NCBI RefSeq assembly: GCF_030684185.1
Contig: NZ_JAUXOY010000008.1
Coordinates: 16,301 to 80,300, forward strand
Source of the DNA: Methylotenera sp.
Lineage (GTDB): Bacteria > Pseudomonadota > Gammaproteobacteria > Burkholderiales > Methylophilaceae
Length of the DNA: 64,000 nucleotides
Direction: 5' to 3'
Shown here: in pieces, positions 37,610 to 47,374 of the stretch
Numbering within the stretch: position 1 is the first letter of the stretch
How the letters are laid out: every line of letters starts with the position of its first letter
Notes under the pieces: generated by a model
The model's database searches: none
What the model was told of the DNA's origin: nothing
The model's input: only the letters and a program-made list of their open reading frames with translations
Translations under genes and position numbers: made by a program

Positions 37610-38980
37610 ATGTCAAACGGGCAAACCCCAGTCGAATTTACGGGTAAAGCTGGTGAATACTTCGGTATCTGGATTGTAAATTTACTACTTTCAATTATCA
37701 CATTAGGTGTTTATTCAGCCTGGGCAAAAGTACGCCGCAAAAAATATTTTTACAATAATACATTGATCGATGGTGTTGGGTTTGATTACCACGCAAGGCC
37801 GATTGCTATTTTAAAAGGCCGTATAATCGCGTTTGTTTTATTTGTACTTTACAGTGTGTTATCAGGCTTTAGCCCGATTCTAGGTGCACTCTTAGCTTTA
37901 GTCCTGTTTTTAGCAATCCCCTGGATTGTGGTGCGTGGCATGACTTTTAATGCACGCAACTCAAGCCACCGTGGTCTGCGTTTTGATTTTGATGGTAAAT
38001 ATGGTCAGGCAGCACTGGTGTTCATTGGCTACACCTTGTTGTCTATTATTACATTAGGTTTGGCAATTCCATTCGTGTCGCAACGTACCCATAAATTTAT
38101 TGTAAGCCACCATAAGTTTGGGACTAGCCACTTTAAAATGGGGGCCTTAGTTAAAGATTTCTACAAAATTTACCTCATCATTTTTTTCATTCCGCTATTG
38201 GGTATTCTCGCTGCCGTAGCAATTCCAGCATATCAACAATATAAAACCAAAGTTACAAGCTTTCATGAACCTCAATACATAAAACAAGCTGCGACACATG
38301 CATTTGATGATATGGGTGGCTTTATTAAAGTAGCTGACGTAACGACTGAAGAAGTGGCAGGTGATGAGGCCTTAGCAGCAGCACAGGAATACTTAGCAGA
38401 GACAGAAGATATGTCAGAAGAAGATTACCTTAGCAGTTTAACGCCAGAAGAGCGCGCTGAATATGATGCGCAAATCAAAGCTTATGAAGATGGACTGGCA
38501 GCAGGGAATGCTGAAGACTTTTATGACGAAAAAGTTGATTCAACTCTGAAGAAAAAAGACCCGCTTGCGAAGGCCTTTGACGATATCTCCGCAACATGGG
38601 GTATGGTAGCAGCAATCTTTGCGGGCATATTGGTCATGGTACTCTACCTTGCATTTATTTTCTCATTTGCCGCTTATATGAAATCGCGTATCCAAAACTT
38701 AGTTTGGAATAACACTACAATTGATCAGGTGAGCTTTTTCAGTAACCAGCGTATGCGTGATTTAGTCCTGCTTTATTTAACGAATGCTATAGCACTGATA
38801 TTTACTATCGGTTTAGCGACACCTTGGGTGCAGATTCGCATGGCACGTTACCGCGCAGAGCACTTGGCGCTATCAGGCGAAACCGATTGGGATAAATTTG
38901 TTGGCGAGAAAAAAGAGGCTTCTAAAGCGATGGGTGAAGAAATTGCCGAAATGTTTGATGTTGACCTCTCATTCGGATAA
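37610..38980 (+). CDS. DUF898 (YjgN-like) membrane protein
   Basis: This 456-residue protein has the DUF898 pattern repeated: EFTGKAGEYFGIWIVNLLLSIITLGVYSAWAKVRRKKYFYNNT at the N-terminus, and a related segment near the C-terminus with NLVWNNTTIDQVSF and ATPWVQIRMARYRAEHL. Around eight membrane segments are visible. Between the halves is an acidic cytosolic or periplasmic loop (about 240-325, rich in Glu/Asp). GGGAG precedes the ATG. The function is unknown; the M48 protease gene follows after 14 bases, suggesting they work together. Confidence 0.87.
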   Translation: MSNGQTPVEFTGKAGEYFGIWIVNLLLSIITLGVYSAWAKVRRKKYFYNNTLIDGVGFDYHARPIAILKGRIIAFVLFVLYSVLSGFSPILGALLALVLFLAIPWIVVRGMTFNARNSSHRGLRFDFDGKYGQAALVFIGYTLLSIITLGLAIPFVSQRTHKFIVSHHKFGTSHFKMGALVKDFYKIYLIIFFIPLLGILAAVAIPAYQQYKTKVTSFHEPQYIKQAATHAFDDMGGFIKVADVTTEEVAGDEALAAAQEYLAETEDMSEEDYLSSLTPEERAEYDAQIKAYEDGLAAGNAEDFYDEKVDSTLKKKDPLAKAFDDISATWGMVAAIFAGILVMVLYLAFIFSFAAYMKSRIQNLVWNNTTIDQVSFFSNQRMRDLVLLYLTNAIALIFTIGLATPWVQIRMARYRAEHLALSGETDWDKFVGEKKEASKAMGEEIAEMFDVDLSFG

Positions 38981-38994
38981 TTTGAATCTTTTAA

Positions 38995-40047
38995 ATGCAA
39001 TTTGAAGCAGATTATTACGATGGCATCAGTCCCCGCGCTAAGCGGGTGCTGGTGACCATTGAGGCTGATCGCTTTTTGTTCACAGTTTCAATGTCAAATA
39101 CTGATGGAACTCAGACAAACAAACCTCTAGACTTCTTAATTAGCGATTGCCATGTGCAAGCCAGGCTTGGCAGCGGCAAACGACTGATTGACTTACCCGA
39201 TGACAGCCGCCTGGAAACCGACTTCAAAGAATTAGAAAGCTGCTTACCCACAAAGCCAGCAAATACTTTCTGGCAATTTGTACATTATGCAGAAACGCAT
39301 AAATCCATCATCCTTATTGCCTTTATTGGTATAGCGCTAGCGAGCTGGCTACTGCTTCAACATGGCGTTCCGGCCATCGCTAAATATGCAGCATTGGCAA
39401 CACCAGTCAATGTAGAAAAAGATCTGGGCAAACAAACCTTGGATGCATTAGATAACGAAAAACTCGGCTACTTTGAAGCCACTAAGTTACCCGTAGCCAA
39501 ACAAGAAGAAATACAAGCGGCACTTGAAGCCATGTGTGCAAAAACCGGGACTTGCCCTGCCTACCTGTTGAATTTTCGAAAAAGCCCTGAAATAGGCGCA
39601 AATGCCTTCGCATTACCTGGTGGCTATATGGTGATTACTGATGAATTAATTGTACTCGCGAAAAATAACGATGAAATAGTTGCAGTTTTGGCGCATGAAT
39701 TAGGACACGTTAAAGGCCGCCATGCCTTACGGCAAACCTTGCAAGGCACGGTTTCTGGCCTCATTATTATTGCTATTACAGGCGATGTTAGTGCTATTGC
39801 CTCTGGCTTACCCGCGTTAATGATGAATATGAGCTATACGCGTGAACTGGAAACTGAAGCAGATAATTATGCGTTGCAATCACTTAATGCCGCATGTATT
39901 CCCGCTAAATCATTTGCTACTTTACTCATGCGCTTAGAAGCCAGTCACGGTGGAGGTGATAAATCTATGCCTGAAATGCTTTCGTCCCACCCTGACACCA
40001 AAGCGCGGATTGTTCCATTTTTGCAGGATCGTAGTCACTGCACTTGA
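38995..40047 (+). CDS. M48 family membrane metallopeptidase
   Basis: The 350-residue protein has a soluble N-terminal part (1-95), one membrane helix (about 104-121) and an M48 protease domain. Zinc ligands are in AHELGHVKGRHAL (HELGH at about 234-238) and the downstream Glu in RELETEADNYAL (about 286). NAFALPGGYMVITDELI is the conserved strand before the helix. The catalytic domain most likely faces the periplasm. It is paired with DUF898. Confidence 0.9.
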   Translation: MQFEADYYDGISPRAKRVLVTIEADRFLFTVSMSNTDGTQTNKPLDFLISDCHVQARLGSGKRLIDLPDDSRLETDFKELESCLPTKPANTFWQFVHYAETHKSIILIAFIGIALASWLLLQHGVPAIAKYAALATPVNVEKDLGKQTLDALDNEKLGYFEATKLPVAKQEEIQAALEAMCAKTGTCPAYLLNFRKSPEIGANAFALPGGYMVITDELIVLAKNNDEIVAVLAHELGHVKGRHALRQTLQGTVSGLIIIAITGDVSAIASGLPALMMNMSYTRELETEADNYALQSLNAACIPAKSFATLLMRLEASHGGGDKSMPEMLSSHPDTKARIVPFLQDRSHCT

Positions 40048-40088
40048 TTCATAGTTACTGTACCCAATATAGTTACTGCACCTAATAA
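40031..40088. repeat. Three imperfect direct repeats at the end of the M48 gene
   Basis: Three units of 18-20 bases (TAGTCACTGCACTTGATTCA, TAGTTACTGTACCCAATA, TAGTTACTGCACCTAATAA) run one after another across the stop codon. Nothing else is seen in the gap up to the symporter gene end at 40185. Confidence 0.6.
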
Positions 40089-40184
40089 TGTGTATTTAAA
40101 ATGTCGCACTTGAAAACTGTACTTGAAAAAGAAATCCTGAATTACCTGGCTAGAATTAAAATGTATAATTTGTGATAAATTGAA

Positions 40185-41423
40185 TCAGGTTTTGTTCATA
40201 ACGAGTTTTTGCACAACCAAACTGCCGACCATATCACCTTCAACATTCACAGTTGTGCGCAAGGTATCAAGCAATCTGTCAATCGGTAGCAAAATCGCAA
40301 TTGCTTCAGCGGGCAATCCGACTGATTGCAACACCATGACCATGGTGACCATGCCAGCACTCGGGATACCAGGTGCGCCCATCGCAGCAATCATGGCGAT
40401 ACAAAATACGATTAATTGCTGTGCAAAACTCAGTTCTATACCAACCAAATTAGCAATAAATAACGCAGCAGCAGCTTCGTATAAAGCCGTGCCGTCCATA
40501 TTGATAGTTGCGCCTAGGGGAAGTACAAAGCCTGCTATCTCTGGCTTAACGTGTAAATGCTGTGTTGCGCATCGCATGGTAATGGGTAGCGTAGCGGCGC
40601 TTGAGCTAGTGGCAAATGCCGTCAATAATGCTTCACGTGCGCCACGCAAAAACCACAGAGGTGATTTGCGCGTAAATAAATATAAAATTAACGGTAATAC
40701 AATCACGCCATGCACTAAGGTGGTGCCAACCACCACAGCAACAAACTTGGCCAGCGTAGCCAGCATGACAACATCTTGCATCGTTACCAGTTTAATCAGC
40801 AGTGCCATTATACCAAGTGGTGCCAAGCGCATAATCCAGCCCACAATCAGCATGGTGACTTCCAGCGCCTCTGCCAATAATGAACGTATGTGCTGAAAAC
40901 GCTCGCCACCCATTACCAGTGTTATGCCTAAAATCAGCGCAAACATCACCACTGCAAGTACATTATTCTGTGACAAAGCAGTAAATGGGTTTACAAATAA
41001 GCCATGTAAGAATTGGGCGAAAAACTCGGGCAACGGCAATTGTTTTGCCTCAAAGTTTTGCATCGCATTTTCAAACATAGTGATTTGCAAGCCGCTACCA
41101 GGCTTAAAGTAATTACCTGCCATTAAGGCAAGGCTAATGGCAAGGGCCATGGTGACAGTAAAATAGATAAGGGAACTCACCCAAACACGGTGCATTTGCT
41201 GATGCTGCCGCAAATTTGCAATACCCACCGAAATTGAACATAAAACCAGCGGGATCAAAATCATTTTGAGTAAATCGATAAACAGCGTACCGACTAGACC
41301 AGAAGCATATAATCCACCCTGCACCACATGATTTTCAGTGCCCAGTGACTGAAAATACAAACCTATCGCAACACCAAATATTGCACCCAATAGAATTTGG
41401 ATGTTGAGGCTGGGCAGCTTCAT
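40185..41423 (-). CDS. Dicarboxylate/amino acid:cation symporter (DAACS family)
   Basis: The 412-residue protein is a GltP/DctA-type secondary transporter. It has the serine-rich hairpin ATSSSAATLPITMRC (about 271-285), the NMDGTALYE motif (about 309-317) that binds cation and substrate, and hairpin 2 with GAPGIPSAGMVTMVMVL. About eight membrane helices are present. Substrate (glutamate, C4-dicarboxylate or serine/threonine) cannot be told. It follows the rsmB-type gene by seven bases on the same strand. Confidence 0.92.
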   Translation of the reverse strand: MKLPSLNIQILLGAIFGVAIGLYFQSLGTENHVVQGGLYASGLVGTLFIDLLKMILIPLVLCSISVGIANLRQHQQMHRVWVSSLIYFTVTMALAISLALMAGNYFKPGSGLQITMFENAMQNFEAKQLPLPEFFAQFLHGLFVNPFTALSQNNVLAVVMFALILGITLVMGGERFQHIRSLLAEALEVTMLIVGWIMRLAPLGIMALLIKLVTMQDVVMLATLAKFVAVVVGTTLVHGVIVLPLILYLFTRKSPLWFLRGAREALLTAFATSSSAATLPITMRCATQHLHVKPEIAGFVLPLGATINMDGTALYEAAAALFIANLVGIELSFAQQLIVFCIAMIAAMGAPGIPSAGMVTMVMVLQSVGLPAEAIAILLPIDRLLDTLRTTVNVEGDMVGSLVVQKLVMNKT

Positions 41424-41430
41424 TCTTTGC

Positions 41431-42999
41431 TTATTCCTCTGTTACTTTTGACTTTACGACTTTAGGTTTAGCCACTTTTTCCTTAACTACCTTTTCTTTA
41501 ACTACGGCAACTTTAACCACCTTCTCTTTGGGCACTTTTTCAGCCTTGGGTTTTGCAGCCTTGGCAGATTTTTCGGTAGGCTTCACTTCGACTGCAGCTT
41601 CTGTAACTTTAGTTTTTTTTGCTTTGGGCTTAGCTGCTATCTGATCTTCCTGAACAGTTTCTTCTACTGGTTCCTTAACGTCTGAAGTAACTACTGACAT
41701 AGATTTTTTCACTGGTGCATTAGCATCTATTTTCTCAAAAACTGCGGCAAAGAAACCATCAGTATTATGTAAGTGCGGTAATAGTTTTAAGTATTTACCC
41801 GTAACCAAATCGATTTGCTGCTGCCTTAAAATCTCAGCCGCATTCAATAATTGATAATCAGGATGCGAGGCTAAAAACCTTTCAGCTATTTGTTCATTCT
41901 CATCGCTTAATAAACTACATGTCGAATAAATCAAGCGCCCACCAACTTTAGTCAGCTTAGCTGCGCGCGCTAGAATGTTGGCCTGCTTGACTGTCAATTC
42001 GGCTAAATCTTGTGGGGTTTGACGCCATTTAAGATCTGGATTTCTACGCAAAGTACCTAAGCCTGTACAAGGCGCATCAACCAACACGCGGTCAAACTTG
42101 CCGTTTAAGCGTTTAAGTTTAGGGTCATTTTCACTGCTGATGCTTTGCGCATTCAGGTTACTTAAACCAGAACGCTTTAACCGTTGTCCTAAACTATGCA
42201 GTCGTTTTTCTGACACATCAAACGCATATAAGCGACCTGTATTACGCATAATTGCGCCCATCGCCAGGGTTTTTCCACCTGCTCCTGCACAAAAATCCGC
42301 CACCATCATGCCGCGTTTAGGCCCAACCAAATGAGCCAATATCTGGCTACCTTCATCCTGCACCTCAATTTTTCCTTCAGTAAACAGTACATGGCGACTG
42401 ATATTCAAACGCAAGGGCATACGCAAACCAACTGGTGAATAAGGTGTTTTAGTGATATTGGTTTCGCCTGAGGTATTTTCAGCAATAAATTTTGCCATGA
42501 CTTCATCACGCGTGCCTTTAATGGTATTCACACGTAAATCCAGCGTGGCAGCTTCATGCATGCTGCGTGCGATGGTGAGCGCGTCTTTTTCACCATACTG
42601 TGTAGCCAGTTTTTCCCAAAGCCAATCGCGCACATCTGCCTGCACAGCTAACGGCAGGTTTTCGGTAGATTTTGCCTTAATGGTATGCGCCCATTCAATT
42701 TGCTGCTCATTCAGCATGGGTTCAATTTTTTGGATACTCATACCTTGTATGCGTAACATCCAGGCCAACACCAGCTTACGCGCATCATCCGGGTCGTTAT
42801 CATCGTTGGCGGTCACGGTGCTTAAAAAACGTAATCGGCGCAATACGCCATACACACTTTCTGCCACAAAAGCGCGTTCTTTGGTACCCAGGTCGCGATT
42901 GTTGCGAAAAAATTCACTCAGCTTCACGTCCGCAGGGCTGTTGAATTCAAGCAGATTCGATAACATTACTGCGGCTTGCCGTATTAAATTGGGCGTCAT
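41431..42999 (-). CDS. rsmB: RsmB/NOP family 16S rRNA m5C methyltransferase with lysine-rich tail
   Basis: The enzyme methylates a cytosine in rRNA, in RsmB at C967 of 16S. An N-terminal NusB-like helical region (1-150) is followed by a Rossmann methyltransferase domain with VADFCAGAGGKTLAMGA (about 234-250). The two catalytic cysteines are in VDAPCTGLGTLRRNPDLKW and YSTCSLLSDENE. The family ends near residue 430. Here about 75 more residues form a Lys/Val/Ala/Glu low-complexity tail with repeats such as KEKVVK and KPKAEK. The tail may bind RNA. The exact target base is inferred. Confidence 0.9.
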   Translation of the reverse strand: MTPNLIRQAAVMLSNLLEFNSPADVKLSEFFRNNRDLGTKERAFVAESVYGVLRRLRFLSTVTANDDNDPDDARKLVLAWMLRIQGMSIQKIEPMLNEQQIEWAHTIKAKSTENLPLAVQADVRDWLWEKLATQYGEKDALTIARSMHEAATLDLRVNTIKGTRDEVMAKFIAENTSGETNITKTPYSPVGLRMPLRLNISRHVLFTEGKIEVQDEGSQILAHLVGPKRGMMVADFCAGAGGKTLAMGAIMRNTGRLYAFDVSEKRLHSLGQRLKRSGLSNLNAQSISSENDPKLKRLNGKFDRVLVDAPCTGLGTLRRNPDLKWRQTPQDLAELTVKQANILARAAKLTKVGGRLIYSTCSLLSDENEQIAERFLASHPDYQLLNAAEILRQQQIDLVTGKYLKLLPHLHNTDGFFAAVFEKIDANAPVKKSMSVVTSDVKEPVEETVQEDQIAAKPKAKKTKVTEAAVEVKPTEKSAKAAKPKAEKVPKEKVVKVAVVKEKVVKEKVAKPKVVKSKVTEE

Positions 43000-43056
43000 T
43001 TGATTCTCTTTATATTGTGTTAGGCGACTATAAATTTAGCCGGTAGTGGTGATTTA

Positions 43057-44181
43057 TTATTGAACATTTTCTGGTCGTTGTGTTTTCAAGCTAGTCACCA
43101 GCAATTCATAGACTTTGCCATCTTTATCAGTTTCACGTATTTTAACAGGTACGTACTGATAATCTAAGGCTAACCATAATTCTGTTTTCTTTTCGCCCTC
43201 AGCCGCCATTCGTAACAAGTGTATTGTGTGTAAATCACCCATTTTTGTAGCTATAACTTCCTCACCTTCGAAGCTGTAATCATAAACACCCAGTTTCTTA
43301 CCATTGGTAATACTCATCTGCATATTTTGCAATGGTGGCACAAACATGAATTGATACATAAAACTTAATATATCTTGCGTGCCTTCAGTCAATTCAAGCG
43401 TTTGACTGCCTTTTGCACTATGCAGAATTAGTTTCTTATTTTCCCAATCAAAATCCGCACTATAGGTTTTATTCTTTTTATCACCAAACTGATACAGATA
43501 ATGCTGTGGCTGCAACCCTGCGCTACTTAAAAAACCATCACTCGTTTGCAATAAATCCGGAATTATCAAAGCGGCCAAACCATTGGCTTGTATCAAGCTT
43601 TTTATTTGGTATTGCCCGCCATTCGGCAATAACTGATACACCATTCTGGCATTACCAGCTGGGCTACTTTCAGCTTTTGCCGCAATGTCTGTACGTACAT
43701 CAAACTCAGCCTCAACATATTGATAGGCATTGGGGTTAATGATTAAACCGACTTCGTCTGTCATAGTTTCAGACTCAGTTACGGCTGGCTCACTCACGGC
43801 ATCAGAGACTATTGGTGATACTTGCTCACTCACAGGAATAGCATCGCTAAATAGTGACGTATCTGAGGGTTCGGATTGCACCGATGTATCAGTGACTGGC
43901 GTTATTGGCGGAGGAGGTGCCTGTTTAACTGGTTCTGGCTTAGGCGACAATTCAACAGGTGTAAGGTCTTTAACAATCGGTTTCGCCAGATCAGCCTTTG
44001 GTAACACCAACCGCGCCTTAATAACGTGCTGCGGTTCATTAACGTTAGGCGAGTTAAAGTTAAACTTACCGATTAAAAATAAATGCAGTAAAAGCGATAT
44101 ACCCAAGGCAAGCAACAAATGCCTGACACTGACATTTTTCCATAAAGATTTCAAACCAATTAAATTAGCGCTAATCCACAT
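43057..44181 (-). CDS. DUF3108 protein with TonB-like N-terminus
   Basis: The 374-residue protein has a cytoplasmic N-terminus, one membrane helix (about 21-38) with Ser and His spaced as in TonB (SLLLHLF), then a Pro-rich periplasmic stretch (VELSPKPEPVKQAPPPPITPV, about 73-93). The DUF3108 domain occupies the last 230 residues. It starts within the end of the upstream DUF3108 gene (11-base overlap), so the two are probably co-translated. The DUF3108 function is unknown to me; the fold is thought to be periplasmic. Confidence 0.84.
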   Translation of the reverse strand: MWISANLIGLKSLWKNVSVRHLLLALGISLLLHLFLIGKFNFNSPNVNEPQHVIKARLVLPKADLAKPIVKDLTPVELSPKPEPVKQAPPPPITPVTDTSVQSEPSDTSLFSDAIPVSEQVSPIVSDAVSEPAVTESETMTDEVGLIINPNAYQYVEAEFDVRTDIAAKAESSPAGNARMVYQLLPNGGQYQIKSLIQANGLAALIIPDLLQTSDGFLSSAGLQPQHYLYQFGDKKNKTYSADFDWENKKLILHSAKGSQTLELTEGTQDILSFMYQFMFVPPLQNMQMSITNGKKLGVYDYSFEGEEVIATKMGDLHTIHLLRMAAEGEKKTELWLALDYQYVPVKIRETDKDGKVYELLVTSLKTQRPENVQ

Positions 44182-44890
44182 GTAGCTCGGTTAACGTTTG
44201 CTCTAGCTTGGCGCCATTTTCATCAACCATCAAAAAACGCACAAGTATATAATTTTGCTCAGAGGCCAACCAAAGCTCTTTACTTTCAACCTGGTCTTTA
44301 CCTTGATCTATCGGGATTAAATGCACGGTTTTATATTGGTTACCAGCTACGCTAAGCAACTCTTTCTCAGGCTTTACTTTGTACATGTACTGATTAAGTT
44401 TTTTACCTGTGGTGAGTGTTACCGTAATGTTATTTTTAAGCGGCCGAGGTAAATACATAAATTGATAAGCAAAGCTCGCCAGATCTTGCGTGCCAGTGGC
44501 TAGGACGGCCTCTTTAAGTTCGCCCTTTACCCGCATTTGCAACTTTCTTTTAGGCCAATCAAAATCTGTTAATAGCGCTTTTTTAGGGTTGTCACCTTGA
44601 TGCAATTCAAAATGCTTAGGCTGTAAACCTTTACCAGTCAGCTTACCTGTGCTGGTAAGCTTACGCTCACCTAACAGAGCGTATACGCCAATGCCTTTTG
44701 TCGTACTTTCAACGGTATAAGTGTTGCCCGTGACCACAAACTGCTCACGCACATTTGCAAAAGCTTGCCCATTTTTTGTAACTACATAGCTCGCTTGAAT
44801 GCGTTTAGGTAGCGTATCCTGCTGTGCTGCGCTAATATTTAATGAGAAGAAAAAAAATGCTAGGCTTAAAATTCTGACGTGATGAAACAC
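44171..44890 (-). CDS. DUF3108 family exported protein
   Basis: This 239-residue protein has a signal peptide (about 1-22) and one DUF3108 domain. It shares with its neighbour the sequence order NGQ, LTDFDW/ADFDW, GTQDLASFAYQFMYLPP-like, TTGKKLNQYMYKV and a final LWLA-x-x-YVPV/YILV. They are tandem paralogues, this one lacking the TonB-like front. The start is GTG with GGAG seven bases upstream. purM lies 93 bases upstream on the same strand. Confidence 0.85.
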   Translation of the reverse strand: MFHHVRILSLAFFFFSLNISAAQQDTLPKRIQASYVVTKNGQAFANVREQFVVTGNTYTVESTTKGIGVYALLGERKLTSTGKLTGKGLQPKHFELHQGDNPKKALLTDFDWPKRKLQMRVKGELKEAVLATGTQDLASFAYQFMYLPRPLKNNITVTLTTGKKLNQYMYKVKPEKELLSVAGNQYKTVHLIPIDQGKDQVESKELWLASEQNYILVRFLMVDENGAKLEQTLTELHVD

Positions 44891-44983
44891 AAAAACTCCT
44901 AAATTAGACCTTTAAGAAAAGTCACACTGCCTCTTAACGTATGAAGTTTGTTTTAAGTTACAAATCACTCTTAAATTTTAGCC

Positions 44984-46045
44984 TTAAACAACAATCGTCG
45001 GCGCCTCTCCTGCTTGTTGAGCGCGAATATGGCCAATCTCAAATACGGTTTCGCCTGCATCCTGCAGCATTTTTTGCGCTGCAGCCGCATGTTCTTTTGC
45101 CACAATTACAGTCATGCCGATACCACAGTTAAAAGTTTTATACATTTCTAAATCTGCAACATTGCCCTGTGCCTGTAGCCAAGTAAATAAAGGCGGCATC
45201 GTCCAGCTGCCTTTTTTTATTTCAGCGGTTAATCCTGAGGGTAATACACGTGGGATATTCTCAGTAATACCGCCACCCGTAATGTGCGCCATGCCTTTAA
45301 TTGGCATTGCTGCGATTAACTGCAACAAAGGCTTTACGTAAATACGCGTTGGCGCCATCACCACATCTTTGAACTTTCTGCCATGAAAGTCAGATTCAAA
45401 ATCGATGCCAGATTTTTCTATAAGTTTGCGTATCAAAGAGTAACCGTTTGAGTGCGCGCCACTTGAAGCTAAACCTAACACCACATCACCCGCCGCAATG
45501 GTAGTACCGTTTATAATATTCTCTTTATTCACACAGCCTACTGCAAAGCCTGCTAAATCATACTCACCTGCGGGATACATACCTGGCATCTCAGCAGTCT
45601 CACCGCCCACCAATGCACAACCAGATTGTTCGCAACCCTCCGCTATGCCTTTGATTACCTGTGCTGCAGTGCCTACTTCCAACTTACCACAAGCAAAATA
45701 ATCTAAGAAAAACAGCGGTTCAGCACCTTGTACCAATATATCGTTTACACTCATGGCGACCAAATCAATGCCAACTGTATCGTGTTTGTTTAATTCAAAT
45801 GCCAGTTTAAGTTTAGTGCCCACTCCATCGGTACCAGACACCAGTACCGGGTTTTTAAATTTCTTAGGCATTTCAAACAATGAACCAAAACCACCAATGC
45901 CCGCCAACACTTCAGGGCGCATGGTGCGTTTAGCAAATGGTTTAATTTGCTCCACTAGCGCATCGCCAGCTTCCATATCTACGCCCGCGTCGCGGTAGCT
46001 AATTGAAGTTGTATCATTAGAAGAAGTAGTCAAAACGGCTCTCAC
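44984..46045 (-). CDS. purM: Phosphoribosylformylglycinamidine cyclo-ligase (AIR synthetase)
   Basis: PurM closes the imidazole ring in purine synthesis, using ATP. The 353-residue protein has [38 protein letters not shown], the metal/ATP region [25 protein letters not shown] and [17 protein letters not shown]. The start is GTG (46045), with no strong ribosome site. An in-frame TTG shortly after is an alternative. A MITE-like element lies just upstream. Confidence 0.95.
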   Translation of the reverse strand: MRAVLTTSSNDTTSISYRDAGVDMEAGDALVEQIKPFAKRTMRPEVLAGIGGFGSLFEMPKKFKNPVLVSGTDGVGTKLKLAFELNKHDTVGIDLVAMSVNDILVQGAEPLFFLDYFACGKLEVGTAAQVIKGIAEGCEQSGCALVGGETAEMPGMYPAGEYDLAGFAVGCVNKENIINGTTIAAGDVVLGLASSGAHSNGYSLIRKLIEKSGIDFESDFHGRKFKDVVMAPTRIYVKPLLQLIAAMPIKGMAHITGGGITENIPRVLPSGLTAEIKKGSWTMPPLFTWLQAQGNVADLEMYKTFNCGIGMTVIVAKEHAAAAQKMLQDAGETVFEIGHIRAQQAGEAPTIVV

Positions 46046-46084
46046 TTAAGTATAAATTGAATAGTTTTTTTATTGCGCTCGTTA

Positions 46085-46227
46085 AGGGTGCTTCTATAAA
46101 TTCAAGTTTCTAAATTAGACAAGGCGCGAACAAAAAATAGAGACGCGGTATATAGTTGATATATAAGGAGTTATTTTTTGCGAGCAACGCAGTATAATGA
46201 CGGAAATTGAATTTATAGAAGTACCCT
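46085..46227. mobile_element. MITE-like element, 143 bp
   Basis: The left end AGGGTGCTTCTATAAATTC (arm 46085-46105) and the right arm 46207-46227 are inverted repeats of 21 bases with one mismatch. The 100 bases between them carry no gene. The interior contains partly complementary GCGCGAACAAAAAAT and ATTTTTTGCGAGCAACG segments, so the whole could fold on itself. The size, ends and lack of a coding region are those of a miniature inverted-repeat transposable element. No clean target duplication is visible. It lies between the divergent purM and AI-2E genes, so it may carry or disturb their promoters. Confidence 0.75.
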
Positions 46228-46255
46228 ATACACGTTAAGTATAATTTTAACCTAT

Positions 46256-47350
46256 ATGACGACTGAACCCAAAAAAACAGCACCAAAAAATCTATTTATT
46301 GATAACCGCTGGCTCATTATTGCCGCGATTTTCGCGTTTATTATTTATTTGCTGCTGCCAGTGCTTACTCCTTTCTTAATTGCGGCTATTTTGGCTTACA
46401 TTTGTGACCCGCTGGTGGATAGACTTTGCTTAATGGGTATAGGTAAATTTAAGTTAGGACGCACGTTATCTACCGCGCTTGTCATGGCAGGTATTTTTGG
46501 CATCATCATCTTATTATTCTTGATTTTAGTCCCACTATTACAAAAAGAATCACTACTCATTGCAGAGCGGTTACCTGGCACCATCAACAACATACGCACT
46601 ATCATTGAGCCTTGGTTACAAAGTAATTTTGGCATTAGCCTCGCTATCGACAGTGCACAAATTCAAGAGATTATCAGTAAAAACTGGAAAACCGCAGGCG
46701 GCTTATTAGGCGACTTACTAAAAATCGCTGGCAGTAATGGGTTGGCGCTTATCGGCATACTTGCCAATATTTTACTTTTACCGGTGGTGCTATTTTATCT
46801 TCTGCGGGACTGGGACGGCTTTATAGCAAGTATTACTCGTCTCATTCCACGCAATTGGCAGATAAAAACAACCTCTATAGCTGTTGAGATTGATCAGGTT
46901 TTATCAGAATTTTTACGCGGGCAACTAGCCGTGATGGCAGTGATGAGTGTTTTTTATGTCGCAGGCTTGTGGTTAGTTGGCTTAGACATGGCATTAGCCA
47001 TTGGCGTAATCGCAGGCTTGCTGGGTTTTGTACCTTATTTGGGCCCTATCCTAGGTTTAGGTTTAGCTTTATTAGTCGCGGTGTTGCAATTCACGAGTCT
47101 TGCTCAGGTCATTCCAGTGCTGATGGTATTTGGCCTTGGCCAGTTAATAGAAAGCATGGTTGTCACGCCCAAACTTGTGGGCGAACGTATTGGCTTACAC
47201 CCTGTGGCGGTAATTTTAGCCTTACTGGCAGGCGGACAACTCTTCGGCTTTACTGGTGTGCTGCTTGCATTACCAGTAACCGCTGCGATTGCGGTAGGCT
47301 TACGCCACGCCAAAGATAATTATTTAAGTAGCGATACTTATCTAAACTAG
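46256..47350 (+). CDS. AI-2E family transporter-like membrane protein (PerM family)
   Basis: The 364-residue protein has about eight membrane segments with the family pattern LLPVLTPFLIAAILAYICDPLVDRL near the N-terminus, a soluble loop at about 95-160 and the C-terminal GFVPYLGPILGLGLALLVA and GERIGLHPVAVILALLAGGQLFGFTGVLLALP. Members have been linked to AI-2 export or ion transport; the substrate here is unknown. It is followed by hda, a common neighbour in betaproteobacteria together with purM. Confidence 0.9.
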   Translation: MTTEPKKTAPKNLFIDNRWLIIAAIFAFIIYLLLPVLTPFLIAAILAYICDPLVDRLCLMGIGKFKLGRTLSTALVMAGIFGIIILLFLILVPLLQKESLLIAERLPGTINNIRTIIEPWLQSNFGISLAIDSAQIQEIISKNWKTAGGLLGDLLKIAGSNGLALIGILANILLLPVVLFYLLRDWDGFIASITRLIPRNWQIKTTSIAVEIDQVLSEFLRGQLAVMAVMSVFYVAGLWLVGLDMALAIGVIAGLLGFVPYLGPILGLGLALLVAVLQFTSLAQVIPVLMVFGLGQLIESMVVTPKLVGERIGLHPVAVILALLAGGQLFGFTGVLLALPVTAAIAVGLRHAKDNYLSSDTYLN

Positions 47351-47374
47351 TCATCAAAGCTTACTATTTTGCAC

